DNA of 64,000 bases from Nitrospira sp. ND1 (lineage in GTDB: Bacteria; Nitrospirota; Nitrospiria; Nitrospirales; Nitrospiraceae): the NCBI RefSeq assembly GCF_900170025.1, contig NZ_FWEX01000005.1, positions 797,774-861,773 of the forward strand, read 5' to 3'. Of the stretch, positions 26,943 through 38,639 are shown one piece after another. A model generated the notes under the pieces. The model saw only the letters and a list, made by a program, of their open reading frames with translations, did not search any database and had not been told where the DNA came from. The translations under genes and the position numbers were made by a program. Positions within the stretch are counted from its first letter, which is position 1. The number at the start of each line of letters is the position of its first letter.

Positions 26943-27131
26943 CGCGTCAGGAGCCGCTTGTCGCGCCGGGCCAGCAGGGAGCAGTCAGAGCCTGAAATCG
27001 TGCCGGCAGGAAATTTTACGTGGAGGCTCCGGCACAACACAACAGATTCCTGTCGTGCCGTGCCGAACTGGGGTTATAGCGAGATCGTAGAGCTGTCACC
27101 GGTGTGATTCGCAGCCGCCCGGTGGCAGCGC

Positions 27132-28313
27132 TCAACAGGCCACGGCCTTCGGAATGAGAAGATTCTGATAGAGCGGCTCCAGGGGCCAGAGACAGCGGCT
27201 CCAGTCATACCAGATCTCCGCCATATGGCGCGCCGCATGGCCGAACCGCTCGCGATCGGGCTGACTCATCAGCAAGGTGTGGATCGACTCAATCATGTCG
27301 ACGGGCTGATCGGCCACCAACACATCCCTCCCCGGTTGTACCTTCATCCCTTCGATCCCGACTGACGTGGTGATGATCGGAAGGCCCGCCGCCATGGCCT
27401 CCAGCATTTTTGTCCGGGACCCGGTGCCGGTACAAAGAGGCGCGACATACATCGTCGCGGCTCGCAGATGAAGTTGCATGTCGGGAACCGCGCCGGTCAC
27501 CTCGATGCCGGAGCCTGCCAAGCGGCGCACTCGGGGGTCCGGGTTCCTCCCGACTAATCGCAATTCCGCCTTGGGAAAATCCCGTCGAATCGCAGGAAAC
27601 ACTTCCGTGGCCAGGAAGAGCGCGGCTTCGACATTCGGTTCCGCCCCCATATCACCTGTAAACAGCAACAGAGGCGACGTAGCGGCATGATCCGGCTTGG
27701 GCAGGATCGTCCGGCAATCGACGCCGTTGGGAACCACCAGCACCCGCTGGCCCGGATGGGCACGTTCGCAACGGATTCGGTCCTCTTCGGATACGACCGT
27801 CACACAATGTGCCATGGGCCAGCGGAACCGGTCGAAGATCCCCACCTTGATGAACCGGACCAGTTGTCTCGACCGACCGGTAGCTCCGCCTATGCCCCTG
27901 AGTATCCGCAACGGACTCGTCGAGCTGTAGGACCAGACATCCAGCACCACCGGCACCGACACATGGGGCGGGAGATAGGGAATCATCGCGGGCTTTTCTA
28001 AGTGCACTGCCCCGTATTGGCCGCTCGCCAGGCGTTCACGGACGACGGCAGCCAACGCCCGATCTTTGACATAGGGACTCACCTGGCCGATTCGATCGAG
28101 GAAACCGGGCCCTTGCTGCGGAACAAACATCGTCTCCGCGCAGACATCCTTCAACAGTCGTTGCGCATCCTCCGCGCCGTCGAGCGCCGGAGCAATCAGA
28201 TCCACCTGAAAGCGACTCCCCAGGAACCGCAACAGGTGCAACATGCGCAAGGCTCCCCCACCCTGCCGGTCGGAGGGCGGCGCCGGAGCCAGAAACAAGA
28301 GACGCTTCGTCAT
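27132..28313 (-). CDS. GT4-family glycosyltransferase
   Basis: GT-B glycosyltransferase of about 393 residues. The N terminus MTKRLLFLAPAPPSDRQGGG opens the acceptor domain. The central VLVVPNGVDCRTI and LLFTGDMGAEPNVEAALF lead to the C-terminal donor site MYVAPLCTGTGSRTKMLEAM, which resembles the trehalose/sugar transferase branch with a GTGSRTK motif. The start at 28313 is chosen because the longer frame adds an unstructured leader; the ribosome site is weak. It precedes the DegT aminotransferase gene by 190 bp, so the pair may build an amino-sugar-containing glycan. Confidence 0.85.
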   Translation of the reverse strand: MTKRLLFLAPAPPSDRQGGGALRMLHLLRFLGSRFQVDLIAPALDGAEDAQRLLKDVCAETMFVPQQGPGFLDRIGQVSPYVKDRALAAVVRERLASGQYGAVHLEKPAMIPYLPPHVSVPVVLDVWSYSSTSPLRILRGIGGATGRSRQLVRFIKVGIFDRFRWPMAHCVTVVSEEDRIRCERAHPGQRVLVVPNGVDCRTILPKPDHAATSPLLLFTGDMGAEPNVEAALFLATEVFPAIRRDFPKAELRLVGRNPDPRVRRLAGSGIEVTGAVPDMQLHLRAATMYVAPLCTGTGSRTKMLEAMAAGLPIITTSVGIEGMKVQPGRDVLVADQPVDMIESIHTLLMSQPDRERFGHAARHMAEIWYDWSRCLWPLEPLYQNLLIPKAVAC

Positions 28314-28739
28314 GGTCTTGCTTTTTTTCCCAGAATCATCCGGATCAATCCCCCAGTCTGATGTACCGCCGGCCGGGGACCGCACGGACCATGCTTTTGG
28401 CTGTATAGCCTGACTGCTTCAGCCCATCGAGTCGAGTCTTTGCTGCTTCCGGTATCCGACTCAAGAATACGGATGCCATTCGACCTGCTGTGGCCTGTGA
28501 TAGACAGCATGACCGGACAGTGCAGCACGTCTGCATGTGCTATGCCCTGCCGATGCTCTGGGGGCTCTTACACAATATTGACGACTTACGCGGTATAGGT
28601 ATCCTGCCTGTCGGCAAAATTGACAGCCTGCTGCCATCCAAGACGGCTAAATCTGCACAGGAGGGAGATCGTTGAGCGATGGGAAGATGTTCAGTGACGG
28701 CACGGAGAGCATGAACGGCCGACAGCAAACACGCCTGGG
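28314..28739. other. Spacer between comEC and GT4 gene
   Basis: 426 bp between two minus-strand genes. Apart from the small ORF listed next, I see no gene and no strong terminator. On the plus strand a GGAGGGAG at 28661 precedes a TTG, but the frame runs antisense into comEC and does not look like protein. Confidence 0.35.
28345..28536 (-). CDS. Possible small protein or fragment with SPOR-like segment
   Basis: 63-codon frame whose C-terminal two thirds look protein-like: ASVFLSRIPEAAKTRLDGLK, then QSGYTAKSMVRAVPGRRYIR. The pattern (aromatic strand, helix, Gly-turn, second strand ending YIRLGD) recalls the first half of a SPOR peptidoglycan-binding domain, then stops. The N-terminal part (MQTCCTVRSCC) looks non-coding, so it may be a truncated remnant rather than a gene. 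Position is directly upstream of the GT4 start. Confidence 0.22.
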   Translation of the reverse strand: MQTCCTVRSCCLSQATAGRMASVFLSRIPEAAKTRLDGLKQSGYTAKSMVRAVPGRRYIRLGD

Positions 28740-31271
28740 CTACGTCCAATTCCAACGGCGCCATAAGCGGCGCAGATTGTCCTGCTCCACGGACCATATG
28801 TCCGCCGAGGTCAGGGCGGGTTGCAGTATCCATTCTCTGGTGCTGTGCATGGAGAGTTGCTGTCGAGTGAGATCGAGTTCGGCCCAGATGGCGCCATCCC
28901 GGTCCGTCCTCCAGATCTGCGTCTCGACCGCCTGATAGGCCGCCAAGACCTCTCCGGCCGGATGACCATAGGGATTGCCTCGACCGGCAGACACCACAGC
29001 GACGGCCGGCCTGATCGCTTCAAGCCACCTCCGCTCCAGCGAACTCTTTGCCCCATGATGCGGAACCTTCAAGAGGGCAATGTGAGCGGAATTCCCGGAA
29101 TGGGTGAGACGGGTCAAGGCTTCCCGTTCAATATCTCCTGTAAACAAGACACGCTGCTCGCGACAGACCAATTCAGTGACGACCGACAGGTTGTTCAGCG
29201 ACTCGCTCTTTGCGGAGATCGACGACTCCGGCCTGGGCTGAGGATTGAGCACCACCATGCGGCAGGCAGGCCCTTCGGAAATCAATCGGCCTTCCGTCGC
29301 CACCGTGGCTTCGAGCTTCCGCTGCACCATCGCTCGCTCGATCCTGCGCCAGAATTCTTCCTGCCGCTCCGCCCCGTTGGTCCAGAATTTCTCTACCTGA
29401 AAATGAGCCAGGATCCAGGCCAGCCCTCCGACGTGATCCAATTGCGGGTGTGTCCCGATGACATGATCGATGCGTCGAATCCCTCGATTCCACAGAAAAG
29501 GCGCCACCACACTCCGCCCCATGTCAAACCGCTCATAGGTCGCACCTCCATCGATCAGCGTGACCGTCCCATCGGGCAATTCAATGACCGCACTATCACC
29601 CTGCCCCACGTCGAGGAAGGTCACGCGCACCATCTCCTCACCACCGAAGGGACGTGGAGACCAAAGCCACCAGAGCAGGATACAAGCAAGGCCCGAGGCC
29701 ATGGACCTTCTGAGCAGCGGCGCAGCATGGGCCGGCCACCCCGCCAACAGCGCCCACCCCAGCACATAGAACAGCAGCATCATGGGAATCGTCGGTGCGG
29801 CCACGAACCATTCCGCGCCCGGCAAACCGGCCAGCACATGTGTCGAAGCAATCAGCCCTTGCCCCAACGAATCGATGAACGCAGCGCCAGGGAGCGTGCT
29901 GCTGTGCGTCACAATCACCCAGACGGCCGACAACAAACTAGTCGGCAAGAAGATGAAACCGACGAAGGGCACCATGAGAAGATTCGCGAATAAACCCATC
30001 CATGACACTTGATTGAAGTAACAGGCCACCAGGGGCACGGTGGCAAGCGTCACCAACGCCGTCAGTCGCAGCGACTCGCGAAACCAGTACACCATCCGTC
30101 CGGCAGGGGATTGCTTCGGAAGCGGCAATTCATCGACAGGCGTCTCGCGCGACAGCGCCAGGGCCAGCGCCCAGACCGAGACGTAAGACAGTTGAAAGGA
30201 AATATCGAACAGCGCCGCAGGATGGACCAACAGCGTCAGACCGGCGGCGGCAGCGAGTGCGTGAAGGAGATAGTGCGGTGAGCCGAGCCATACGGTCCAG
30301 AGCGCAACGGCAATCATGATGGCACTACGAATCGTGGCGGTCTCCGCACCGGCCAGCACCGTATAGGCCAGCACCGGAACCAGTGTCAGCAACGCGGCCA
30401 GTCTCGTCGCCGTGAGCCACCGCGAGAGGCTCAGCAGAAGTATGGACGGCAGCAACAGACACGCCTTCCTGACCAATGCGAACGAGAGCAAGGCGATGAG
30501 ACCGAGATGCGAGCCGGAGATCGAGAGAATGTGCACCGTCCCGGTCGTCATGAACCATTCACGGACTTCCGGTGCAAGAAACCCCTGTTCACCGATGGTC
30601 AGACTGAGAAACAGGCCCCGACTGGGCTGGGGAAGCGTCTCGGCGGCGGCTCTGACCCGGCCGCGCCATTCTTCGATGAGGGAGGCGAACAGGTGAAGCG
30701 GCGCCTCCCGGTCTGGATCAAGCACCTCGATGACGCCGGCTCCTGAGACCGATCCGACGGCATCGACACCCAACGCATCCAGATAGGCCGCATAGTCGAA
30801 TCCTCTCGGATTCAGAGTTCCCGAGGGTGCATGGACATGGATGCGAGTACGAATCTGCAACCCGCGGTGGAGATCGCGGTCCGGATCTCGCCACGTAAGA
30901 CGCAAGTGAAACGGTATCGGCAACTGGGGGTCGTCGCTGCCCGTCACCTGCACCATAGCCGTGAGACGGCCCGGCGCATGGCGAACGGCCTCCACAATCG
31001 TTCCGGTCAACCGGACAGGAAGCGCCCGGGCACTATCCTGCAGCAGCACGTGCGGAGTGAACGATGCACACAGGGTCCAATGCAGACATCCGCCGAACAG
31101 ACAGGCCAGGAGCACGTTGCTCTGTTGTGACGTGAGGCGATGCTGACGCTCCAGCCACACGCAGCCGGCAGTACAAGCCAGCAGGACGATCGCGATGCTG
31201 AGTGGAAAATACGTGAGGTAGGAACCGAGAACGAGGCCGAGCACAAAGATGATCGTAAGAGTCGGTAACAT
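28740..31271 (-). CDS. comEC: ComEC/Rec2 DNA uptake channel
   Basis: Inner-membrane channel protein for single-stranded DNA uptake, 843 residues. N-terminal membrane helices flank a DUF4131 OB-fold-like domain (about 70-190). The Competence domain follows (about 240-520) with VHILSISGSHLGLIALLSFAL. The C-terminal metallo-beta-lactamase domain carries VTFLDVGQGDSAVIELPDG, IDHVIGTHPQLDHVGG with the metal-binding H/D/H residues, and LLKVPHHGAKSS. All three domains are present and intact. With the ComEA-like protein it indicates competence capacity; pilus genes are not in the window. Confidence 0.93.
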   Translation of the reverse strand: MLPTLTIIFVLGLVLGSYLTYFPLSIAIVLLACTAGCVWLERQHRLTSQQSNVLLACLFGGCLHWTLCASFTPHVLLQDSARALPVRLTGTIVEAVRHAPGRLTAMVQVTGSDDPQLPIPFHLRLTWRDPDRDLHRGLQIRTRIHVHAPSGTLNPRGFDYAAYLDALGVDAVGSVSGAGVIEVLDPDREAPLHLFASLIEEWRGRVRAAAETLPQPSRGLFLSLTIGEQGFLAPEVREWFMTTGTVHILSISGSHLGLIALLSFALVRKACLLLPSILLLSLSRWLTATRLAALLTLVPVLAYTVLAGAETATIRSAIMIAVALWTVWLGSPHYLLHALAAAAGLTLLVHPAALFDISFQLSYVSVWALALALSRETPVDELPLPKQSPAGRMVYWFRESLRLTALVTLATVPLVACYFNQVSWMGLFANLLMVPFVGFIFLPTSLLSAVWVIVTHSSTLPGAAFIDSLGQGLIASTHVLAGLPGAEWFVAAPTIPMMLLFYVLGWALLAGWPAHAAPLLRRSMASGLACILLWWLWSPRPFGGEEMVRVTFLDVGQGDSAVIELPDGTVTLIDGGATYERFDMGRSVVAPFLWNRGIRRIDHVIGTHPQLDHVGGLAWILAHFQVEKFWTNGAERQEEFWRRIERAMVQRKLEATVATEGRLISEGPACRMVVLNPQPRPESSISAKSESLNNLSVVTELVCREQRVLFTGDIEREALTRLTHSGNSAHIALLKVPHHGAKSSLERRWLEAIRPAVAVVSAGRGNPYGHPAGEVLAAYQAVETQIWRTDRDGAIWAELDLTRQQLSMHSTREWILQPALTSADIWSVEQDNLRRLWRRWNWT

Positions 31272-31297
31272 CCGGCGCCTACGGCATCGGCCCGATG

Positions 31298-32647
31298 CTA
31301 TCCGATGCGGGCACGCACGATCTCCGCAAGATGATCGGCGACCTCACGGATGGTGGAATCACGTTCGCCTTCGACCATGATGCGGAGCAGCGATTCGGTG
31401 CCGGAATACCGCACAAGCACACGGCCGCTCCCGTTCAGGGTCACTTCGGCTGATTTAATGGCCTGCTGGATATCCGGGATTTGGTTGAGATCCGGCTTAT
31501 GCTTCACTTTCACGTTCAACAGAATCTGCGGGACGGCAGTCATCGCCTTCGCCAATTCAGACAGCGGCTTCCCGGTACGTTTCATCAGCGAGAGAATCTG
31601 CAACGCCGAGATCAAGCCATCGCCCGTGGTGTTGTGGTCCAGGAAAATAAAGTGGCCGGATTGTTCTCCTCCGAAGTTGTATCCGTCGGCCAGCATCCGC
31701 TCCATGAGATACCGGTCCCCCACGGGCGTGCGCATCAGCTGGATTCCGGCCTTCTTCATGGCAATTTCCAGCCCGAAATTACTCATGACGGTTCCCACCA
31801 CGGTCGCGCGGGCAAGTTGGCCCTGCGCGTGCGAATCGAGTCCCAGCGCGGCCATGACATGGTCGCCATCGATGATTTTTCCCTGTTCACAGACAAAAAT
31901 GGCCCGGTCGGCGTCCCCGTCCAGCGCAATACCGATATGGGCGCCATGCCGACGCACGGCCTCCTGCAGGCGCTCCGGATGCACGGCTCCGCAGCCGTCA
32001 TTGATGTTCATTCCATCCGGAGTATTTGCGATCACTTCAATTTCTGCGCCGAGTTCGCGGAAAACGGCTGGAGCGACCTTATACGCGGCACCGTTGGCAC
32101 AGTCCACCACCAGCTTGATCCCCTGAAAATCGAGATCTCTGGGAAGCGAGCGTTTGACGAATTCAATATACCGGCCTTCGGCATCATCGATACGATAGGC
32201 CTTTCCGATCGCGTCCGCCGTCGGGCGAAGATGTTTGATCTCGTCGGAAATGATCAGCTGTTCGATGCGCGCCTCTAGCTCATCAGGCAGCTTGAATCCC
32301 TCGTTGGAAAAAAACTTGATCCCGTTGTCCTGATAAGGATTATGCGACGCAGAGATCACGACTCCGGCGTCCGCCCGCAGACTTCGCGTGAGGAAGGCAA
32401 TCGCCGGAGTGGGCAAAGGCCCGACTAGAAGTACGTCGACTCCCATGGAACAGATCCCGGACGTCAGCGCCGATTCCAACATGTATCCCGACAACCGCGT
32501 GTCCTTTCCGATGACCACCTGGTGTCGGCCTGCGCGCCGCATGAAAATATGGGCGGCCGCTCGCCCCAATTGCATGGCGATTTCACTGGTCATCGGTTCG
32601 AGGTTGGCCACCCCGCGAACACCGTCTGTGCCGAACAATTTACGCAT
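31298..32647 (-). CDS. glmM: Phosphoglucosamine mutase
   Basis: Interconverts glucosamine-6-phosphate and glucosamine-1-phosphate for UDP-GlcNAc, peptidoglycan and LPS. The N terminus [15 protein letters not shown] is diagnostic. The phosphorylated serine is S101 in [16 protein letters not shown]. The metal-binding loop is [13 protein letters not shown] and the sugar-binding loop is [20 protein letters not shown]. The C-terminal phosphate-binding [15 protein letters not shown] is intact. Length is 449 residues. The start overlaps the end of folP by 8 nt, the classical folP-glmM arrangement. Confidence 0.97.
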   Translation of the reverse strand: MRKLFGTDGVRGVANLEPMTSEIAMQLGRAAAHIFMRRAGRHQVVIGKDTRLSGYMLESALTSGICSMGVDVLLVGPLPTPAIAFLTRSLRADAGVVISASHNPYQDNGIKFFSNEGFKLPDELEARIEQLIISDEIKHLRPTADAIGKAYRIDDAEGRYIEFVKRSLPRDLDFQGIKLVVDCANGAAYKVAPAVFRELGAEIEVIANTPDGMNINDGCGAVHPERLQEAVRRHGAHIGIALDGDADRAIFVCEQGKIIDGDHVMAALGLDSHAQGQLARATVVGTVMSNFGLEIAMKKAGIQLMRTPVGDRYLMERMLADGYNFGGEQSGHFIFLDHNTTGDGLISALQILSLMKRTGKPLSELAKAMTAVPQILLNVKVKHKPDLNQIPDIQQAIKSAEVTLNGSGRVLVRYSGTESLLRIMVEGERDSTIREVADHLAEIVRARIG

Positions 32648-33530
32648 TGGATACCCCTACATGAGAACGCGCGTGACAGGAAATGGCTGACACGACGGAT
32701 ACGGTATCTCGCATCGATCGCACGTCGTGGACACGAATGATCCGGGCCCCTTTAAGGACGGCTACTGCCACCGCGCCGGCGGTGCCGTACCCCCGTTCCT
32801 GCACCGGCTGTTGAGTCAGGTTCCCGATAAACTGTTTACGGGAGACCCCTGCCAGAACCGGATAACCGAGCTTCGTGAAGGCGTCAAACTCAGCGAGCAA
32901 TTGAAGATTATGCTCTTGGAGCTTACCAAAACCGAAGCCGGGGTCAAGGACGATCTGACTTCCCTTGATGCCGTGAGCGATCGCGACCTGCACCCGTTCG
33001 CGCAGGAATGCAAGCACCTCTTCCACAACATGGCCGTACCGTGGCGCCTGCTGCATAGATTGCGGAGTCCCCTGCATGTGCATCAACACCACGGCCGCGC
33101 CGGTTTCAGCCACCAGCGAGCCCATCAAGGGGTCACCGCGCAATGCGCTAATGTCATTCACGATGGTGGCACCGGCACGAATCGCTCGACGGGCCACCGC
33201 GGCTTTAGTCGTATCAACGGAAATAGGAAGCGGCACTGCGTCATGGACCGCTTCCAGGACAGGAAGGAGGCGACGTAATTCCTCTGTTTCGTCGATCGGC
33301 TGAGCCCCTGGCCTTGAAGACTCAGCGCCGATGTCGATGATATCGGCACCTTCGGCCTGCATCTGTCTGGCGTGCTGCAGGGCATGCTCGACCGTGAGAT
33401 AGGCACCGCCGTCTGAAAATGAATCGGGGGTGACGTTGAGCACCCCCATGAGGAGTGGACCTGATTCAAAACTGAACGTCCGAGAGCCAGCAGTTAAGAG
33501 GAGAGGGCTTGAGGATGAGGTCGTGGTCAC
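32640..33530 (-). CDS. folP: Dihydropteroate synthase
   Basis: Condenses p-aminobenzoate with hydroxymethyl-dihydropterin diphosphate in folate synthesis; target of sulfonamides. Family motifs are [61 protein letters not shown] and [18 protein letters not shown], ending in the GVSRKQFIG loop and IRVHDV. Length is 296 residues with a short unconserved N-terminal tail. It is coupled to glmM downstream and follows ftsH by about 200 bp. Confidence 0.96.
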   Translation of the reverse strand: MTTTSSSSPLLLTAGSRTFSFESGPLLMGVLNVTPDSFSDGGAYLTVEHALQHARQMQAEGADIIDIGAESSRPGAQPIDETEELRRLLPVLEAVHDAVPLPISVDTTKAAVARRAIRAGATIVNDISALRGDPLMGSLVAETGAAVVLMHMQGTPQSMQQAPRYGHVVEEVLAFLRERVQVAIAHGIKGSQIVLDPGFGFGKLQEHNLQLLAEFDAFTKLGYPVLAGVSRKQFIGNLTQQPVQERGYGTAGAVAVAVLKGARIIRVHDVRSMRDTVSVVSAISCHARSHVGVSNA

Positions 33531-33678
33531 AATCAGGCAGGTCCTTCTCTCTTCCGGATCAGGAACAGGACATCAGTCTGCGACATAACGCACCTGCGGG
33601 AGGGAAATCAAACCGACGGCGGTCATGTATAGGAGCGGCTTCCCGACCCGTGGCACGAATTGTATAGGAAGCGCCGTC

Positions 33679-33712
33679 GTCGCAGGGGCAACACGAATGA
33701 AGCCCCTGCGAC
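33679..33712 (-). terminator. Hairpin downstream of ftsH
   Basis: Perfect 11-bp inverted repeat (GTCGCAGGGGC at 33679-33689, complement at 33702-33712) with a 12-nt loop, 17 nt past the ftsH stop. No U-tract follows on the minus strand, so it may be a weak or factor-assisted terminator or a 3'-end stabiliser before folP. Confidence 0.45.
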
Positions 33713-33728
33713 AACAGCGATACAGAGC

Positions 33729-35543
<1,815 letters not shown>

Positions 35544-35631
35544 CCACCTCTCCTTTGAGGATATTAGGCAGACCGAAAAATTAGCTAACCCTGCAGAATG
35601 TTACCATACGTTCCGCAGGGGGAACAACCTT

Positions 35632-36183
35632 TCATGCAGACTCCTGCTCCTGTTCATCCCCCTGATCGAGCGCCGCAAGGTACGGCAGGTTGCGATACTC
35701 CTGCCGATAGTCGAGGCCGTACCCGACCACAAATTTATTCGGGATCTTGAATCCCACGTACTCGAGATCCACCTCGACGGTTCGACGATCGGGCTTGCTC
35801 AGCAGCGTGCAGACCTTCAACGATCGGGGCTTTCGACGGGATAATGTCTTCATGAGATATTGCACCGTCAGGCCGGAATCGACGATATCCTCCACCAGCA
35901 ACACGTCTTTGCCCGCAATGGGCTCCGTCAGGTCCGACACCAGCTTGACCTTGCCGGAACTTTTCTTGCCGGCGCCATAACTGGTCACCACGATAAACTC
36001 CACCCGCATCGGAATCCGGATGGCCCGCGCCAGATCGGCATAGAAGGCATATGCGCCCTTGAGCACCCCGACCAGCACGAGATCTTTTCCGGCATAATCA
36101 GACGCAATTTGCCGGCCGAGTTCACGGATGCGAGTCCGCATCTGCTCTTGCGTCACAATGGGGCGACCAAAAATGCGTTCCAT
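35632..36183 (-). CDS. hpt: Hypoxanthine phosphoribosyltransferase
   Basis: Purine salvage enzyme converting hypoxanthine/guanine plus PRPP to nucleotides. It shows the type I phosphoribosyltransferase fold: LVLVGVLKGAYAFYADLAR, the flexible loop region FIVVTSYGAGKKSSGKVK, the PRPP motif VLLVEDIVDSGLTVQYL and the purine-binding region YVGFKIPNKFVVGYGLDY. At 183 residues it is typical. It begins 2 nt after the tilS stop. Confidence 0.96.
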   Translation of the reverse strand: MERIFGRPIVTQEQMRTRIRELGRQIASDYAGKDLVLVGVLKGAYAFYADLARAIRIPMRVEFIVVTSYGAGKKSSGKVKLVSDLTEPIAGKDVLLVEDIVDSGLTVQYLMKTLSRRKPRSLKVCTLLSKPDRRTVEVDLEYVGFKIPNKFVVGYGLDYRQEYRNLPYLAALDQGDEQEQESA

Positions 36184-36185
36184 TC

Positions 36186-37670
36186 CTAGAAGACTCCTTT
36201 CCGGCGTAGAGGCTGCGTGACACGGGCCAGGACAAATCGGATGGTCGAACCGGTGGCGGCAAACCGGGCATCGACCCGCTGCCCGACGATCCAGGCAATG
36301 CCCTCACCCGACAACACCAGTGGGATCCGTTCTCGCATAGACCGACCCAGTTTTGCATCTGTGAAGTAATCTTGCAATTTCTTTCGTCGCCCTGCCATGC
36401 CGGTCGGAAAAAACCAATCCCCGTGGCACCAGGGGCGAATCGTCAGCGGCCACGACAATCGGTCGGCATCCAGCAGAGCCACGGAAGACGATGGCTTCTC
36501 CAGGAGGACCAATCCCCGCTCGCGCGTCACCGCGCGCAGACGAATCACCGCTCCCGTCAATGGCCAGGAAACGGCCGAAGGGAGGGCGGCTATCGTCACA
36601 ACATCGGGGACTGGAGCCGTATGGATCGGTTGAAGAACTGTCCCACCCGCCGGAGGCACTGGGGAGACCGCCGTCAACCTCACCTGATCCAGTTCGCAGG
36701 CCACCGTCGCAGCACCCGCGTTCCAGATGCCTCCCGAATGTGAGGCCAGTGATGCCAACATCGACAGCAGGACATCGCTTCGCGGCGCGCCGGTTGACGG
36801 CGCCACCGCCTGGATCGCCTGACGGAGAATCCGGCGCTGTAGGGCCGGCGGCTGTTTGAGCAACACTGTACGATCGAGCACGATCGTAGCCGAATCGCGG
36901 CTCCGAATGGTCCGCTCGAGACGGTGTGCGGCCAGCGCATCCAGCAGCCGATCATCGTCCCGTAGGAGATCAGCCTGGCGCGCCAGGATGCGGGCTGCAG
37001 CCGGGGCTAACGACTGCATCACCGGGAGCAATTCGTGCCGGACACGATTGCGAAGATAGATCGATTTGGCGTTGCTGGAGTCGGTCCGATAGGACAATCC
37101 CACGGCCTGGAGATAGACCAGGATCTCCTGGCGCGAACGACTGAGGAGCGGCCGAACGAATAGGCTCTCCCGGATATGCGGCATGCCGGCCAATCCTCGC
37201 AAACCGGCCCCGCGCAACATCCGCAAGAGCACGGTTTCGGCCTGGTCATCCGCCGTATGCCCGAGCGCCACACGATCTGCGCCGAGTTCGGCGACCACGT
37301 CACGAAACAGCCGATAGCGAGACTCCCGGGCTCGCGCCTGCAATGAGCTCGACTCCCCTGTTCCACTGCGGTCTACCGTGAGCCGTCTGATATGACACGG
37401 AAGTTCGAGGCGACGGCAGAGTGCCGCGACAAACGAGGCATCCCCGTCGGATTCGGCGCCCCGCAACCCGTAGTTGCAATGGACGACGGTCAGCGAAAAA
37501 TTCCAGGCCGGTGCGAGCTGGTGCAGAATGGAGAGCAGTGCAACCGAGTCTGGCCCCCCGGACACGGCCACAAGGACCTTCTGCCCCGGTTGCAGGAGCC
37601 TCCGCGCACGAATAGCCCGGGCGACCTGCTTATGAAGCGGGTGATGGAGATCTGACTGGGAACCTGTCAT
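36186..37670 (-). CDS. tilS: tRNA(Ile)-lysidine synthetase
   Basis: Modifies C34 of the CAU-anticodon tRNA-Ile to lysidine, allowing it to read AUA. The N-terminal PP-loop ATPase has VLVAVSGGPDSVALLSIL, a HCNYGLRGAESDGD strand, and GHTADDQAETVLLRMLRGAG with further conserved residues in AGMPHIRESLFVRPLL. A TilS substrate-binding domain and the C-terminal domain (FTDAKLGRSMRERIPLVLSG) follow. Length is 494 residues, slightly long. Spacings of 2-3 nt to hpt and ribF mark one operon. Confidence 0.95.
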   Translation of the reverse strand: MTGSQSDLHHPLHKQVARAIRARRLLQPGQKVLVAVSGGPDSVALLSILHQLAPAWNFSLTVVHCNYGLRGAESDGDASFVAALCRRLELPCHIRRLTVDRSGTGESSSLQARARESRYRLFRDVVAELGADRVALGHTADDQAETVLLRMLRGAGLRGLAGMPHIRESLFVRPLLSRSRQEILVYLQAVGLSYRTDSSNAKSIYLRNRVRHELLPVMQSLAPAAARILARQADLLRDDDRLLDALAAHRLERTIRSRDSATIVLDRTVLLKQPPALQRRILRQAIQAVAPSTGAPRSDVLLSMLASLASHSGGIWNAGAATVACELDQVRLTAVSPVPPAGGTVLQPIHTAPVPDVVTIAALPSAVSWPLTGAVIRLRAVTRERGLVLLEKPSSSVALLDADRLSWPLTIRPWCHGDWFFPTGMAGRRKKLQDYFTDAKLGRSMRERIPLVLSGEGIAWIVGQRVDARFAATGSTIRFVLARVTQPLRRKGVF

Positions 37671-37673
37671 GGC

Positions 37674-38639
37674 TCATGACCGGGGCTGGAGGGCCGAGAG
37701 CGACGCGGTGATCCCTGCATCGCGCAACTGTGCACGGGCCGCATCCACATCCAACGCAATTTGCCGGGTCAGGGCTTCCGCTGAGGCAAAGACGCGATCC
37801 TCACGAATGAAACCGAGCAGGTCTACTCGAATCACTTCTCCATACAATTCGAGTCGCTCATCGAGGATCGAGACTTCCAGGAGTCGCTCGCCGGCGCCGA
37901 AGGTCGGCCTGGTCCCGATGTAGACCACCGCATTCAAGCCACTCCCCTTCCAGGAGACCTGTGCCGCATACACGCCATCCGGCGGAATGACACGCCCCTC
38001 AGGGAGGCGGAGATTCGCCGTCGGCCAACCGAGTTCCGTTCCGCGATGGGCGCCTGAAATCACGGTCCCTTCGATGCTGTAGGGACGTCCCAGCAGGCGA
38101 ACGGCCTTCTGCAGCTCCCCCGCCTGGATCAGCTGACGAATACGCGTGGAGCTCACGACCTCGCCGTCGATGGTCACAGGCGCCATCGGATGAACGCGAA
38201 ACCCGAGCTGGGCGCCGAGCTCGAGCAGATCCGCAATGCGTCCGGCACGGCCCTTTCCGAAGGCAAAATGTTCCCCGACATACAACTCCCGCGTACCGAT
38301 CCCGTCGCACAAGACCTGCTTCGCAAACTGAGCCGGGCTCAGCGCGGCAAAGGCCGTCGTGAATTCAAGAAAGACGACCTCATCGATACCGGCGGCCTCG
38401 AACCGGGCCAACTTCTCTTCCGGTGTCGTCAGAAACATGAGATTGACCTGCGGGGCCAGGATCTTGACGGGATGGGGATCGAATGTCAGGACGAGCGCCG
38501 TCCCGGCCTCGCGACGGGCTGTCGCCACCACCCGGTCGAGGAGAGCCCGGTGACCATGATGGTGACCGTCAAAATTTCCGATGGTCACAACCGAATAGGG
38601 TCTGGACGTGGACGGGGTGAGACCGCGGGAAATCTTCAT
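37674..38639 (-). CDS. ribF: Bifunctional riboflavin kinase/FAD synthetase
   Basis: Makes FMN and then FAD. The N-terminal adenylyltransferase domain (about 1-175) has the nucleotidyl-transfer motif [18 protein letters not shown] and [16 protein letters not shown]. The C-terminal riboflavin kinase domain (about 185-310) has [20 protein letters not shown] and the [20 protein letters not shown] strand with the substrate-binding TRPTF. Length is 321 residues. Its start overlaps the hemB stop by 4 nt. Confidence 0.96.
   Translation of the reverse strand: MKISRGLTPSTSRPYSVVTIGNFDGHHHGHRALLDRVVATARREAGTALVLTFDPHPVKILAPQVNLMFLTTPEEKLARFEAAGIDEVVFLEFTTAFAALSPAQFAKQVLCDGIGTRELYVGEHFAFGKGRAGRIADLLELGAQLGFRVHPMAPVTIDGEVVSSTRIRQLIQAGELQKAVRLLGRPYSIEGTVISGAHRGTELGWPTANLRLPEGRVIPPDGVYAAQVSWKGSGLNAVVYIGTRPTFGAGERLLEVSILDERLELYGEVIRVDLLGFIREDRVFASAEALTRQIALDVDAARAQLRDAGITASLSALQPRS

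Noticed and set aside
28672-28935. Plus-strand ORF with good ribosome site (TTG start)
   Set aside because: Two thirds lie antisense to the comEC 3' end, and the peptide has no protein-like pattern.
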